DNA from: Myxococcota bacterium
GTDB taxonomy: Bacteria > Myxococcota_A > Bradymonadia > UBA7976 > UBA1532
Length of the DNA stretch: 39,539 bases
Assembly (NCBI GenBank): GCA_023150895.1
Contig: JAKLJY010000077.1
Coordinates: forward strand, 1 to 39,539
Direction of reading: 5' to 3'
Made by a program: the position numbers and the translations under genes. Below, one piece after another: positions 16,158 through 23,171 of the stretch. Numbering within the stretch: position 1 is the stretch's first letter; each line of letters starts with the position of its first letter. The notes beneath the pieces were generated by a model. That model was not told the origin of the DNA. It was given only the letters and a program-made list of their open reading frames with translations, and ran no database searches.

Positions 16158-16186
16158 TGCATACACGGCCCGCCGTGCGGGATCAA
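16158..16186 (-). promoter_or_regulatory. Candidate promoter of the TPR lipoprotein / NAGPA-domain pair
   Basis: Minus strand: TTGATC (16186-16181), 17-base spacer, TATGCA (16163-16158). The start site would be near 16151, giving a leader of about 58 bases that ends in GGGAG and the TTG start. Confidence 0.42.
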
Positions 16187-16228
16187 CTCCCGGGCCGCGT
16201 TGGGCGCGTCCGCCGCCCCGCCGGGGGG

Positions 16229-17227
16229 TCACCATTCGGGCGCGTTGTTGGCCAGCAGGATGACCAGCTCCCGGAACAGATCGGCGTCGACGCCCCCGAG
16301 CATGTGATCCTTGATGACGTTCAGGGCCTCGAAGCTGCGGGCGGCGGCGTGGTAGGAGCGGTTCGTCGTCAGCGCGTCGTAGATGTCCGCGAGGGCCACG
16401 ATGCGGCCGGGCAGCGCCACCTCGTCGCGGGCGAGCCCGTACGGGTAACCGCGGCCGTCGATGCGCTCGTGATGGCCGATGATGGCCCAGCGCGTGATTT
16501 CGTCGAGCGGTCCCTGCGCGCTCAGGAGGTCGATCCCGAGCTGCGGGTGCTGCTTCATGACCTGCCACTCCTCCGGAGAGAGGGGGCCGGGCTTCGTCAG
16601 AATCTCCGGGGGTACCAGCGCCTTGCCGATGTCGTGCAACAGCGCGCCCTCCCCGAGCTTCTGCAGGAAGTTGGGCGAGAGGTTGAGCTGCTTGCCGAGC
16701 GCGACGCTGTAGACCTCGACGTGCAGCGTGTGCGTGTACGTGTAGTAGTCGTGACTGCAGAGGCGGATGACACTGCGAAACGCCTGACGGCCCGACGAGA
16801 TGAAACCGACGGTCTGCTCGACGAGCGTCCGCACCGTGCCGAGCGTCTCGGGCGACTCCGGGTGCGCGAACAGGTCGTCCATGATGATGCGGCTCGCCTC
16901 CATCAGGAACCCGGCCTTCTCGTCGAGGGCGAGGCGGGGGTCCTTCAGGCGGACGGCCAGCTCCTGCTCGAAGTACCGCGCCAGCGCTTTCTTCGAGCGG
17001 GCGTCTACGAAAAACTCGGACAGACCCTTCGCCCGGAACGACTTGAGCTCGTCGTAGGTCATCGGGTGGTGCGCCCGGCGGAACAGCATGTAGTTCGAGC
17101 CGTTGCGCACGTAGAGGTCGAAGGGGATGTCCTCGTCGGCCCGCAGGCGCGTGGCATCGAGGTGGACGAAGGCCTCGGAGCGGTGGGTGCCGCCGACGCG
17201 CGCGCCGGTCTGCTGACGATCAATCAC
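16229..17227 (-). CDS. HD-GYP domain cyclic-di-GMP phosphodiesterase
   Basis: A 332-residue cytoplasmic protein. The C-terminal two thirds (about 150-325) is an HD-GYP domain, which hydrolyses the second messenger c-di-GMP. Visible motifs are the first metal His in THTLHVEVY (about 167), His198-Asp199 in LLHDIGK, HHERIDGRGYPYG near 252-264 (the full HHExxDGxGYP pattern) and RIVALADIYDALT. The N-terminal 140 residues form a domain of unknown function often found with this family in Deltaproteobacteria. Start GTG at 17227 is the best choice (MIDRQQ), although its ribosome site is weak. It follows pssA by 33 bases and is probably cotranscribed with it. In this lineage c-di-GMP commonly controls motility and exopolysaccharide. 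Confidence 0.92.
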   Translation of the reverse strand: MIDRQQTGARVGGTHRSEAFVHLDATRLRADEDIPFDLYVRNGSNYMLFRRAHHPMTYDELKSFRAKGLSEFFVDARSKKALARYFEQELAVRLKDPRLALDEKAGFLMEASRIIMDDLFAHPESPETLGTVRTLVEQTVGFISSGRQAFRSVIRLCSHDYYTYTHTLHVEVYSVALGKQLNLSPNFLQKLGEGALLHDIGKALVPPEILTKPGPLSPEEWQVMKQHPQLGIDLLSAQGPLDEITRWAIIGHHERIDGRGYPYGLARDEVALPGRIVALADIYDALTTNRSYHAAARSFEALNVIKDHMLGGVDADLFRELVILLANNAPEW

Positions 17228-17260
17228 GGACGGGATTCCCGATCTGGACCGGCGCGCCCG

Positions 17261-18190
17261 TCAGGGCGCCGCGCCGGAGGGTGGTGACCCGTTACTACCA
17301 TCGGCCGGGGCAGACGTCGCGAGTTTCTGCGCCCACTTCCACAGCCACTCGCCGAGGCCCCAGGCCAGATAGGCGCCCATGAGGGTCACGACGGCGAAGG
17401 AGGGCCTTACCTCGATGGCCACGAAGAGCGTCGCCGAGACGACGGTGACGAAGGCCGCGACCGCCCGCCGGGTCAGGCGGGGCGCTTTGAACGTCCGGAA
17501 CGGGATGGTCGACACCATGAGAAGACCGAGCACGCCGAGCGCGACGAGGGGCCAGGTCTCGGCGCCGGTCAGCGGCGGCGCCTCGGCGTCCACGTAGGCG
17601 ATGATGATCGCGACGAGCAGCCACGCGGCCGCCGGGATCGGCAAGCCGACGAAGAAGTGCGAAGGCCCCGAAGCGTGCGCGGCCATCACGTTGAATCGGG
17701 CGAGGCGGATCGCCCCGCAGGCACAGAAGACGAAGCACAGCGAGAGGCCCGTCAGCCCCCAGCGCCACAGACCCCAATGCCACGCGACCAGCGCCGGCGC
17801 GGCCCCGAACGAGATGACGTCGGCCAACGAGTCCATCTGCACGCCGAAGGCCGACTGCGTCTTGGTCAGGCGGGCGACGCGGCCATCCATGCCGTCGAAG
17901 ACCGCGGCGAGCAGGATCGCCCCGCAGGCGCGCAGCAGCAGACCCGGATCGGGGGCGCCGTCGGCCGCCGGCGTCATCGCCGCCTGGGAGGCTGCCACCG
18001 CGCCGTAGAACCCGCAGAAGATCGACGCGACCGTGAAGAGATTCGGCAGGATGAACATCGCCTTGTGCAGGTCGAAGTTCGGGCGGCGCAGGCGAAGGCG
18101 CAGGCTGAGGGCCTTGCGACGGCGGAGCTTCGGGCGGGGCCGGAAGCGGGCTGGGATCTCGGGCATGCGCATCGGCGGCGACGATTGCAC
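17261..18190 (-). CDS. pssA: CDP-diacylglycerol--serine O-phosphatidyltransferase
   Basis: A 309-residue membrane enzyme that joins serine to CDP-diacylglycerol to make phosphatidylserine, the precursor of phosphatidylethanolamine. The CDP-alcohol phosphotransferase motif is exact: Asp99, Asp102-Gly103, Ala106-Arg107, Gly116, Asp120 and Asp124. About seven or eight hydrophobic helices follow a basic N-terminus. The size and the HKAMFILPNLFTVAS opening fit the PssA subfamily rather than PgsA. I chose GTG at 18190 because GGGGGGA lies seven to eight bases before it; ATG at 18172 is the alternative and loses only six residues. It is divergent from rplM with 121 bases between the starts. Confidence 0.9.
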   Translation of the reverse strand: MQSSPPMRMPEIPARFRPRPKLRRRKALSLRLRLRRPNFDLHKAMFILPNLFTVASIFCGFYGAVAASQAAMTPAADGAPDPGLLLRACGAILLAAVFDGMDGRVARLTKTQSAFGVQMDSLADVISFGAAPALVAWHWGLWRWGLTGLSLCFVFCACGAIRLARFNVMAAHASGPSHFFVGLPIPAAAWLLVAIIIAYVDAEAPPLTGAETWPLVALGVLGLLMVSTIPFRTFKAPRLTRRAVAAFVTVVSATLFVAIEVRPSFAVVTLMGAYLAWGLGEWLWKWAQKLATSAPADGSNGSPPSGAAP

Positions 18191-18226
18191 AGCCGGTCCC
18201 CCCTGACAACGGGCACCCGGAGTTCC

Positions 18227-18256
18227 TTGACCGCCGGCGGGCGATTCTGCTAGAAC
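18227..18256 (+). promoter_or_regulatory. Sigma70-type promoter of the rplM operon
   Basis: TTGACC (18227-18232), 18-base spacer, TAGAAC (18251-18256) with TG one base before it (extended -10). Start near 18263 leaves a leader of about 49 bases that ends in GAGGT (18301-18305), six bases before the rplM ATG. It is the best promoter match in the window. Confidence 0.7.
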
Positions 18257-18311
18257 GCCGCGCTCCCATTGCCGCCGAGCGAAAGCCCGGCATCTCACAA
18301 GAGGTCGAACG

Positions 18312-18776
18312 ATGCAGACGCCGTTTACCAAGTCCGACGCCGCCATTGCCGAGCGCAAGTGGTTGGTGGTGGACCTCGAGGGTGTGACCCTCGGGCGCGC
18401 GGCCGCGAAGATCGCCCACATTCTGCGCGGCAAGCACAAGCCCAGCTTTACGCCGCACATCGATGATGGCGACTTCGTGGTAGCGCTCAACGTCCACAAG
18501 ATCAATCTGACTGGTCGCAAGTGGGACCAGAAGATGTACTACCGCCACACCGGGTACCCGGGCGGCCTGAAGGAGGCCACGGCGCGTCGGCTCAACGCCA
18601 CGCACCCCGAGGATCTCCTCCGGCTGGCGGTCAAGGGCATGCTGCCCTCCGGCCCCCTCGGCCGGGCGCAGATCAAGAAGCTCAAGATGTACGCCAGCGG
18701 CGAGCACCCCCACGCGGCGCAGCAGCCCGTGACGCTCGACCTCGGCACCATCCTGGTCACCTCGACGAAGAACTGA
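18312..18776 (+). CDS. rplM: 50S ribosomal protein L13
   Basis: A 154-residue large-subunit protein that binds 23S rRNA early in assembly. The family is plain along the whole length: KWLVVDLEGVTLGRAAAKIA at the N-terminus, the region KMYYRHTGYPGGLKE and the signature AVKGMLPSGPLGR. Start ATG has a strong GAGGT site. It leads a plus-strand operon with rpsI, and then argC and fxsA. In enterobacteria L13 represses its own mRNA; whether the short leader here allows this cannot be told. Confidence 0.98.
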   Translation: MQTPFTKSDAAIAERKWLVVDLEGVTLGRAAAKIAHILRGKHKPSFTPHIDDGDFVVALNVHKINLTGRKWDQKMYYRHTGYPGGLKEATARRLNATHPEDLLRLAVKGMLPSGPLGRAQIKKLKMYASGEHPHAAQQPVTLDLGTILVTSTKN

Positions 18777-18821
18777 ACCCGAGTTTCCCCAACCGATTTG
18801 TGTTCGCGCTCCTGAACAACC

Positions 18822-18857
18822 TCCGGTGAAGACCGGACCAAACGGGGGATGCCCCCG
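18822..18857 (+). other. Two adjacent small hairpins between rplM and rpsI
   Basis: TCCGGT-GAAG-ACCGGA (18822-18837) and CGGGGG-ATG-CCCCCG (18843-18857) lie in the 107-base gap between the two ribosomal genes, 26 bases before the rpsI start. Neither is followed by a T-run, so they are not ordinary terminators. They could stabilise or process the mRNA, or tune S9 translation. Confidence 0.4.
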
Positions 18858-18883
18858 GCGCGACGCCTGGAGTGAATGAAGAG

Positions 18884-19285
18884 ATGAACTTCGAGCAGCC
18901 TTCTCAGTGGGCGGCCGTCGGCCGACGGAAGACCTCGGTGGCGCGGGTTTACCTGCGGCCGGGCAATGGGACCATCACGGTCAACGGACGCTCCTTCGAG
19001 AACTACTTCTGCCGGGCCACCAACCGGGCCCTGATCATGCAGGCCTTCGAGGCGGTCGACGTCGTCGGCCAGTTCGACGTGCTCGTCAACGTCGCCGGTG
19101 GCGGCAGCACGGGGCAGGCCGGCGCGGTGCGCCACGCCATCACCCGCGCCCTGTGCACGCAGAACCCCGAGTTCCGCGGCACCCTCAAGCGCGCCGGGTT
19201 CATCACCCGCGACGCCCGCGCCGTCGAGCGCAAGAAGTACGGCCGCGCCGGCGCCCGTCGGCGGTTCCAGTTCAGCAAGCGCTGA
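18884..19285 (+). CDS. rpsI: 30S ribosomal protein S9
   Basis: A 133-residue small-subunit protein whose C-terminal tail reaches the tRNA in the P site. Hallmarks: [36 protein letters not shown] and the terminal [15 protein letters not shown] chose ATG at 18884 with GGAG eleven bases upstream; a GTG at 18872 would add four residues but has no spacing for a ribosome site. It follows rplM in the usual L13-S9 order. Confidence 0.97.
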   Translation: MNFEQPSQWAAVGRRKTSVARVYLRPGNGTITVNGRSFENYFCRATNRALIMQAFEAVDVVGQFDVLVNVAGGGSTGQAGAVRHAITRALCTQNPEFRGTLKRAGFITRDARAVERKKYGRAGARRRFQFSKR

Positions 19286-19288
19286 TCC

Positions 19289-20311
19289 TTGGAACCCCTG
19301 CGCGTCGCCGTCGTCGGCGCCAGTGGTTACACCGGCGCCGAGTTTCTGCGCCTCGCGCGGTTGCACCCGGCCTTGTCCCTCACCCGCCTCTGTGCGGAGA
19401 GCAAGGCCGGGCTGCCCCTCTCTGAGGTCCTGCCGCCCTTTCACGGCATCGACCTCCCCCCGCTCGTGCGGTTCGACGCGGCCGATGTCGCGGCCCACGC
19501 CGACTTCGCGGTCCTCGGGTTGCCCCACGGGGCTGCGCAGGACGCGACGGCCGAGCTGCTCGCCGCCGGCGTCCGCGTCGTGGACATGAGCGCGGACCAC
19601 CGCTTCTCCGATCCGGACGAGTTCGCCCGGATCTACGGCCCGCACCGCCACCCGGCCAACCTCGCCGAAACGGTCTACGGCCTGCCCGAGCTCAACCGCG
19701 AGCGGCTGCGCACGACGCGCCTCGCCGGGTGCGCCGGGTGTTACCCCACCAGCGTCGTGCTGGCCGTGACGCCGGCCCTCGAAGCCGATCTCCTCGCGAC
19801 GCGCGAGGTCATCGCCGACTCGAAGAGCGGCGTCAGCGGCGCCGGCCGCACGCCCGGGGCGGGCACGCACTTCCCCGAGACGGCCGAGGGGTTGCACGCC
19901 TACAAGACGTTCGACCACCGGCACGCGCCGGAGATCAGCCGGGCGCTCGGGGGTCTGAAGGTGCGCTTCACGCCGCACCTCGTCCCCATGAACCGGGGCA
20001 TCCTGTCGACGGTCTACCTGCGCCTGCGCTCCGGCATCGACCTCGCCACCGTGCGGGCCGCCTACGAGCGTCGGTACGCGCACGAGCCGTTCGTGCGGGT
20101 GCTGCCCGCAGCCGTGCACCCGGACACCCGTCACGTCCGCGGCTCGAACCTCTGCCACCTCGGACTCTTCGTCGAGGACGACCTCCTGTGCGTGCAGACG
20201 GTCATCGACAACCTGACGAAGGGCGCCGCCGGGCAGGCGTTGCAGTGTCTCAACCTCATGGCCGGCCTCCCCGAGACGACGGGGCTCGACCACACCGCGC
20301 TGTTTCCCTGA
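19289..20311 (+). CDS. argC: N-acetyl-gamma-glutamyl-phosphate reductase
   Basis: A 340-residue enzyme of arginine synthesis that reduces N-acetylglutamyl phosphate to the semialdehyde with NADPH. The NADP loop GASGYTG is at 10-16, the catalytic Cys151 is in AGCAGCYPTS, and the C-terminal part HVRGSNLCHLGLF and VIDNLTKGAAGQALQ is typical. Start TTG at 19289 is only three bases after the rpsI stop and has no separate ribosome site, so it is read by coupling. The link of argC to rplM-rpsI recurs in Deltaproteobacteria and ties an amino-acid enzyme to ribosome supply. Confidence 0.96.
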   Translation: MEPLRVAVVGASGYTGAEFLRLARLHPALSLTRLCAESKAGLPLSEVLPPFHGIDLPPLVRFDAADVAAHADFAVLGLPHGAAQDATAELLAAGVRVVDMSADHRFSDPDEFARIYGPHRHPANLAETVYGLPELNRERLRTTRLAGCAGCYPTSVVLAVTPALEADLLATREVIADSKSGVSGAGRTPGAGTHFPETAEGLHAYKTFDHRHAPEISRALGGLKVRFTPHLVPMNRGILSTVYLRLRSGIDLATVRAAYERRYAHEPFVRVLPAAVHPDTRHVRGSNLCHLGLFVEDDLLCVQTVIDNLTKGAAGQALQCLNLMAGLPETTGLDHTALFP

Positions 20312-20318
20312 GGCCGCG

Positions 20319-20723
20319 ATGTGCGGGCCGATACTTCTGGCGTTGATCGGCCTGCCGGCGCTGGAGATCTACGGCATGATCAAGGTCGGGCAGCGCATCG
20401 GCGCGTTCGAGACCATGATCCTGCTGGCGCTGGCCTTCCTGGCCGGGCTGAGCCTGATCCGGGGGCACAGCCTCGCGGCGCTGCGCCGCATGCAGACCGG
20501 CGCGCCCCCGAGTGCGGACGTCCTGGCCGGGCCGCTCGTCTTCGTCGCAGCCGTGCTCTTCATGATCCCCGGCTTCTTCAGCGACGCGCTGGCCTTGCCC
20601 CTGCTGCTGCCCCCCGTGCGGCGGCTCGTCGCGCGCTTCATCGTGCGGCGGTACGGGCGACCGGGGGGGCCGGGCGGCCCCGGCGGTGGCGGGGGCTCGT
20701 TCATCATCATCCGCCGCGGGTGA
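20319..20723 (+). CDS. fxsA: FxsA-family membrane protein
   Basis: A 134-residue inner-membrane protein with about three or four hydrophobic helices. The family pattern is clear: PALEIYGMIKVG near residue 13, MIPGFFSDALALPLLLPPVR near 83-102, then a Gly/Pro-rich cytoplasmic tail (GRPGGPGGPGGGGG) that is longer than usual and ends in IIIRRG. FxsA of E. coli counters exclusion of phage T7 by F plasmids; its normal role is unknown. GAGG lies five bases before the ATG, and argC ends seven bases upstream, so it closes the rplM operon. It converges with the next gene after 20 bases; no terminator with a T-run is visible there. Confidence 0.92.
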   Translation: MCGPILLALIGLPALEIYGMIKVGQRIGAFETMILLALAFLAGLSLIRGHSLAALRRMQTGAPPSADVLAGPLVFVAAVLFMIPGFFSDALALPLLLPPVRRLVARFIVRRYGRPGGPGGPGGGGGSFIIIRRG

Positions 20724-20743
20724 GGGCCGCTCGCCGGGCCATC

Positions 20744-21070
20744 TCAGGCGCCGAGCGCGTGCCGCAGGTCGTCGGCCCCGAGGATGCGCTGCACGCCGTC
20801 GGGCAGCACACCGCGCGGGCGGGAGTCGAGCACCGCGCCGAGGAACCCGGAGAGGTTGAGCGCTTGCTGCCACGTGGCGAGGTCCACGGAGTCGGTCGCG
20901 GCCGTGTAGACGACCGCGTCGTAGGGCCAGGCCGTCGCCCGGTCGATGGCGGGGGCGGGCGCACCGCCGTCGTCGGCCAGAATCGGGGCCCGGAACCAGG
21001 ACATCACGCGGCGCCGCTCGGCGGCGTCGTCACCGACCACCAGGATGCGCAATCGTTCCGTGCGGGTCAT
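20744..21070 (-). CDS. Small receiver-like protein without a phospho-acceptor
   Basis: A 108-residue protein with the start of a response-regulator fold: LRILVVGDDAAERRRV resembles the first strand and acidic pocket. The strand that should end in the acceptor Asp reads YDAVVYTAATDS, with Tyr or Thr in its place, and no Lys-Pro pair is seen near the end. It is therefore a pseudo-receiver, or an unrelated small alpha/beta protein; I cannot name a family. GGAG lies six bases before the ATG, with a 7-bp hairpin just upstream of it. It follows the ketosynthase-like gene by 78 bases on the same strand. Confidence 0.72.
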   Translation of the reverse strand: MTRTERLRILVVGDDAAERRRVMSWFRAPILADDGGAPAPAIDRATAWPYDAVVYTAATDSVDLATWQQALNLSGFLGAVLDSRPRGVLPDGVQRILGADDLRHALGA

Positions 21071-21085
21071 GGCGCGCTCCGTTCC

Positions 21086-21105
21086 CGCGACCCTTCGAGG
21101 TCGCG
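21086..21105 (-). other. Seven-bp hairpin ahead of the receiver-like gene
   Basis: CGCGACC (21086-21092) and GGTCGCG (21099-21105) pair around a six-base loop. It lies between the ketosynthase stop and the GGAG site of the receiver-like gene. There is no T-run after it, so attenuation or mRNA stability is as likely as termination. Confidence 0.45.
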
Positions 21106-21148
21106 AGCCGGAATATCGACCAATGCCGGCAGAAGATGAACCGGTGAG

Positions 21149-22261
21149 TCACGGCGCGCGTGCCGGCACGCATCCGGGCGGGGCATAGGGCAAAACGAAG
21201 GCGCCGCGCTCGGGGCCCGCGCCCACGACGCTGAAACAGAGCCAGTCTCCAGGGCCGAGGTGCCCGGCGGCGAGGTCCTCGGCGAACAACTGCAGCGTGC
21301 TGACCGAAACGAGGTTGCCGAGGCGCTCGCAGTTCGACGGGACCTTCTCGCGCGCGAGCCCGGCGTGGTCGAGGAAACCCCGGACGAGGCGGGGGCTGGC
21401 CTGGTGGGTGTAGATGCGCCGGACGCGGTCCGCGTAGCCGGGGACGGCCCGCTCGAGCTCGCGCCCGTTCTCGAGCATGCCCTCGTGGTAGTAGCGCTTG
21501 ATGGCCTGCCCGTGCATCCCGAAGGCCTGCAGCGCGGTCGCGTTGGGGCTGCCGGGCGGATGCAGCGCGCCTACGCCCGGGTAGACGACCAACGGATCGT
21601 CGAAGGGCGCTGCACCGGCGGGGACGTGCGCGTCCCGCGAGTAGCGCGAGTAGCCCGCGACCCCTTCGTCGCGCTCGAAGACGGCCGCGGCGGCCCCGTC
21701 CGAGAAGAGCGCAGGCGAGAACCAGAGCAGCTCGGCGTCCGGGTGGGTGTGGTTGTCGCGGTAGAGCGGGTTGGGATTGCCGTCGGGCAGGGTCATGTAG
21801 GCGCCGGGGGCGTTCCACGTCAGCACGAGCACCCGCGACGCCCGGAGCCCGGCGATGACCGAGACGGCGCGCGCAAGGCCCGCGCACCCCGCGTGCAGCT
21901 GAATCACGGGGACGTCGTCGGCCAGGTCGAGGAGGCGCGCGAAGCGGTGGGCGTCCTGGTCGAGCGTGTGCTCGAAAGGCGTGCACGTCACGAGCACGAC
22001 GGCGTCGAGATCACGGGCGCCGAGGCCGGCATCGTCGAGCGCCGCCCGGCCGAGCGCGGCGACGGTCTCCGGGCGGCGGAAGGTCTCCGGCTCCCAGGCC
22101 TTGCTCCGGATGCCCAGAAGCTGGCCCATGAGCGCGCCGTCGACGATGGCGCCGGGCTGCCCACGGTGGGGAATTCGCGCCCACTCCGCCCAGGCGTCGA
22201 GCGCCACGACCGCGCCGACGCGGGTGCGGACGCTGCGGAGCACGAGGTTGAGCAACGACAT
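21149..22261 (-). CDS. FabH/OleA-like beta-ketoacyl-ACP synthase III family enzyme
   Basis: A 370-residue thiolase-fold enzyme that should condense an acyl thioester with a second acyl or malonyl group. The type III triad is complete: Cys126 (LHAGCAGLA), His286 (THQASPRL) and Asn316 (LGNLVSVST); the 30-residue His-Asn spacing equals that of E. coli FabH. The Cys-His distance is longer by nearly 30 residues, due to an insert around 150-185 (WNAPGAY, LPDGNPNPLYRDN), so it is not housekeeping FabH. OleA-type, pyrone- or other natural-product synthases are closer in kind. GAGGAG lies five bases before the ATG, a very good site. No acyl carrier, reductase or fab genes are near; instead the gene is divergent from a receiver-Hpt/hybrid-kinase pair. 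Confidence 0.88.
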   Translation of the reverse strand: MSLLNLVLRSVRTRVGAVVALDAWAEWARIPHRGQPGAIVDGALMGQLLGIRSKAWEPETFRRPETVAALGRAALDDAGLGARDLDAVVLVTCTPFEHTLDQDAHRFARLLDLADDVPVIQLHAGCAGLARAVSVIAGLRASRVLVLTWNAPGAYMTLPDGNPNPLYRDNHTHPDAELLWFSPALFSDGAAAAVFERDEGVAGYSRYSRDAHVPAGAAPFDDPLVVYPGVGALHPPGSPNATALQAFGMHGQAIKRYYHEGMLENGRELERAVPGYADRVRRIYTHQASPRLVRGFLDHAGLAREKVPSNCERLGNLVSVSTLQLFAEDLAAGHLGPGDWLCFSVVGAGPERGAFVLPYAPPGCVPARAP

Positions 22262-22373
22262 GACGACTCCTCGCCGAGGGGTCGCCCTCCCGGGCCCGAC
22301 CGCTCGGCGCGCACCTTGTACCACATGCCGCGATTCGACCCGTGACGGATCTTTGTCGGAATGTTGGAAGCGA

Positions 22374-22388
22374 GTCACCATATGTGAC
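22374..22388. repeat. Palindrome GTCAC-CATAT-GTGAC in the divergent region
   Basis: Perfect 5-bp arms with a 5-base AT-rich centre, about 113 bases from the ketosynthase start and 55 from the receiver-Hpt start. The 180-base region is less GC-rich than the genes and should hold both promoters, though I see no convincing -35/-10 pair. GTCAC/GTGAC half-sites recall those of CRP/FNR-type regulators, but the spacing is not the canonical one. Confidence 0.45.
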
Positions 22389-22442
22389 CGAAACCATCAA
22401 GTGCCGCCGCCGGTTGCCGATGGGTTTCCAGAAGGTGTGCCC

Positions 22443-23171
22443 ATGTCCTCGTCTCCGTCGGCGATTCTGCTCAGCGACGAACCCCTGACCGCGCTCGTCG
22501 GCGCCGAGCGCCTGCGCGCCGCGGGCTATGGCCCCCGCGTGGTCGACTGCCCGCAGGCCCTGCTCTCCGGGTTGGCGTCCGGTGGCGTCGCCCTCGGGGT
22601 CATCGATCTCGACCATACCTCCGAGCTCTCACCCGAGCTGCGGACCGCCATCCTGGACGCGGCGGCGGCCGCCGGGGCGGGGGTGGTGGCGGTGAGCGCG
22701 TCGCAGCCCGGTGCGGGGCCGTGGCCGCACGTCGCGGGCAAGCCCTTCACCGCGCAGGAGGCGCGGACGTGGCGCGCGCTCCTCGTGCCCCGGATGGGCA
22801 TGGCCGAGGCGACGCCGCTCTCGGTGGATCGGCTCGCGCAGAGCCTCGGCGGTGCGCCGGCCGACGCGCTCGCGATGCTCGGGGACTATGCGGACATGGC
22901 GCTCGAGCAGCATGACCGCCTGCGCGTGGCGCTGTCGGAAGCGGACTGGCCTCGGGTCAGCGAGCTCGCCCACCGCCTCTGTGGGGCGCTCGGGGCCATC
23001 GAGGCCCGGACCGCCGCGACGACCTGCCGGCAGCTCATGCAGGCGGCGGCCCGCGGCGACCTCGCACGGGCCCGGGCGCTCGGCGAGACCGTCGACCTGC
23101 AGCTCGTCGCCATCGAGCAGAAGCTCCGGGAGCTTCTACCCGGCGATCGTCCCCGCGCCTCGGGGGCTTGA
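22443..23171 (+). CDS. Receiver-Hpt phosphotransfer protein
   Basis: A 242-residue cytoplasmic protein. The N-terminal part is a receiver with Asp12/Glu13 (LLSDEP), acceptor Asp55 (GVIDLD), Ser85 and Lys100 (AGKPF), all in expected places although overall similarity is low. The C-terminal part (about 130-235) is an Hpt helical bundle with phospho-His177 in AHRLCGALGAIEA, where the usual Lys is Cys180. The protein can thus pass phosphate between the hybrid kinase that follows and an unseen regulator. ATG at 22443 has AAGG eight bases upstream; earlier in-frame codons lie in the intergenic region. Its TGA overlaps the ATG of the hybrid kinase (TGATG). Confidence 0.88.
   Translation: MSSSPSAILLSDEPLTALVGAERLRAAGYGPRVVDCPQALLSGLASGGVALGVIDLDHTSELSPELRTAILDAAAAAGAGVVAVSASQPGAGPWPHVAGKPFTAQEARTWRALLVPRMGMAEATPLSVDRLAQSLGGAPADALAMLGDYADMALEQHDRLRVALSEADWPRVSELAHRLCGALGAIEARTAATTCRQLMQAAARGDLARARALGETVDLQLVAIEQKLRELLPGDRPRASGA

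Noticed and set aside
16194-16228. Terminator after the HD-GYP gene (C-run followed by G-run)
   Set aside because: Pairing is only low-complexity C against G, without a T-run or a defined loop.
21149-22261. Housekeeping FabH for fatty-acid synthesis
   Set aside because: The insert between the catalytic Cys and His and the absence of acpP, fabD, fabG or plsX nearby argue against it.
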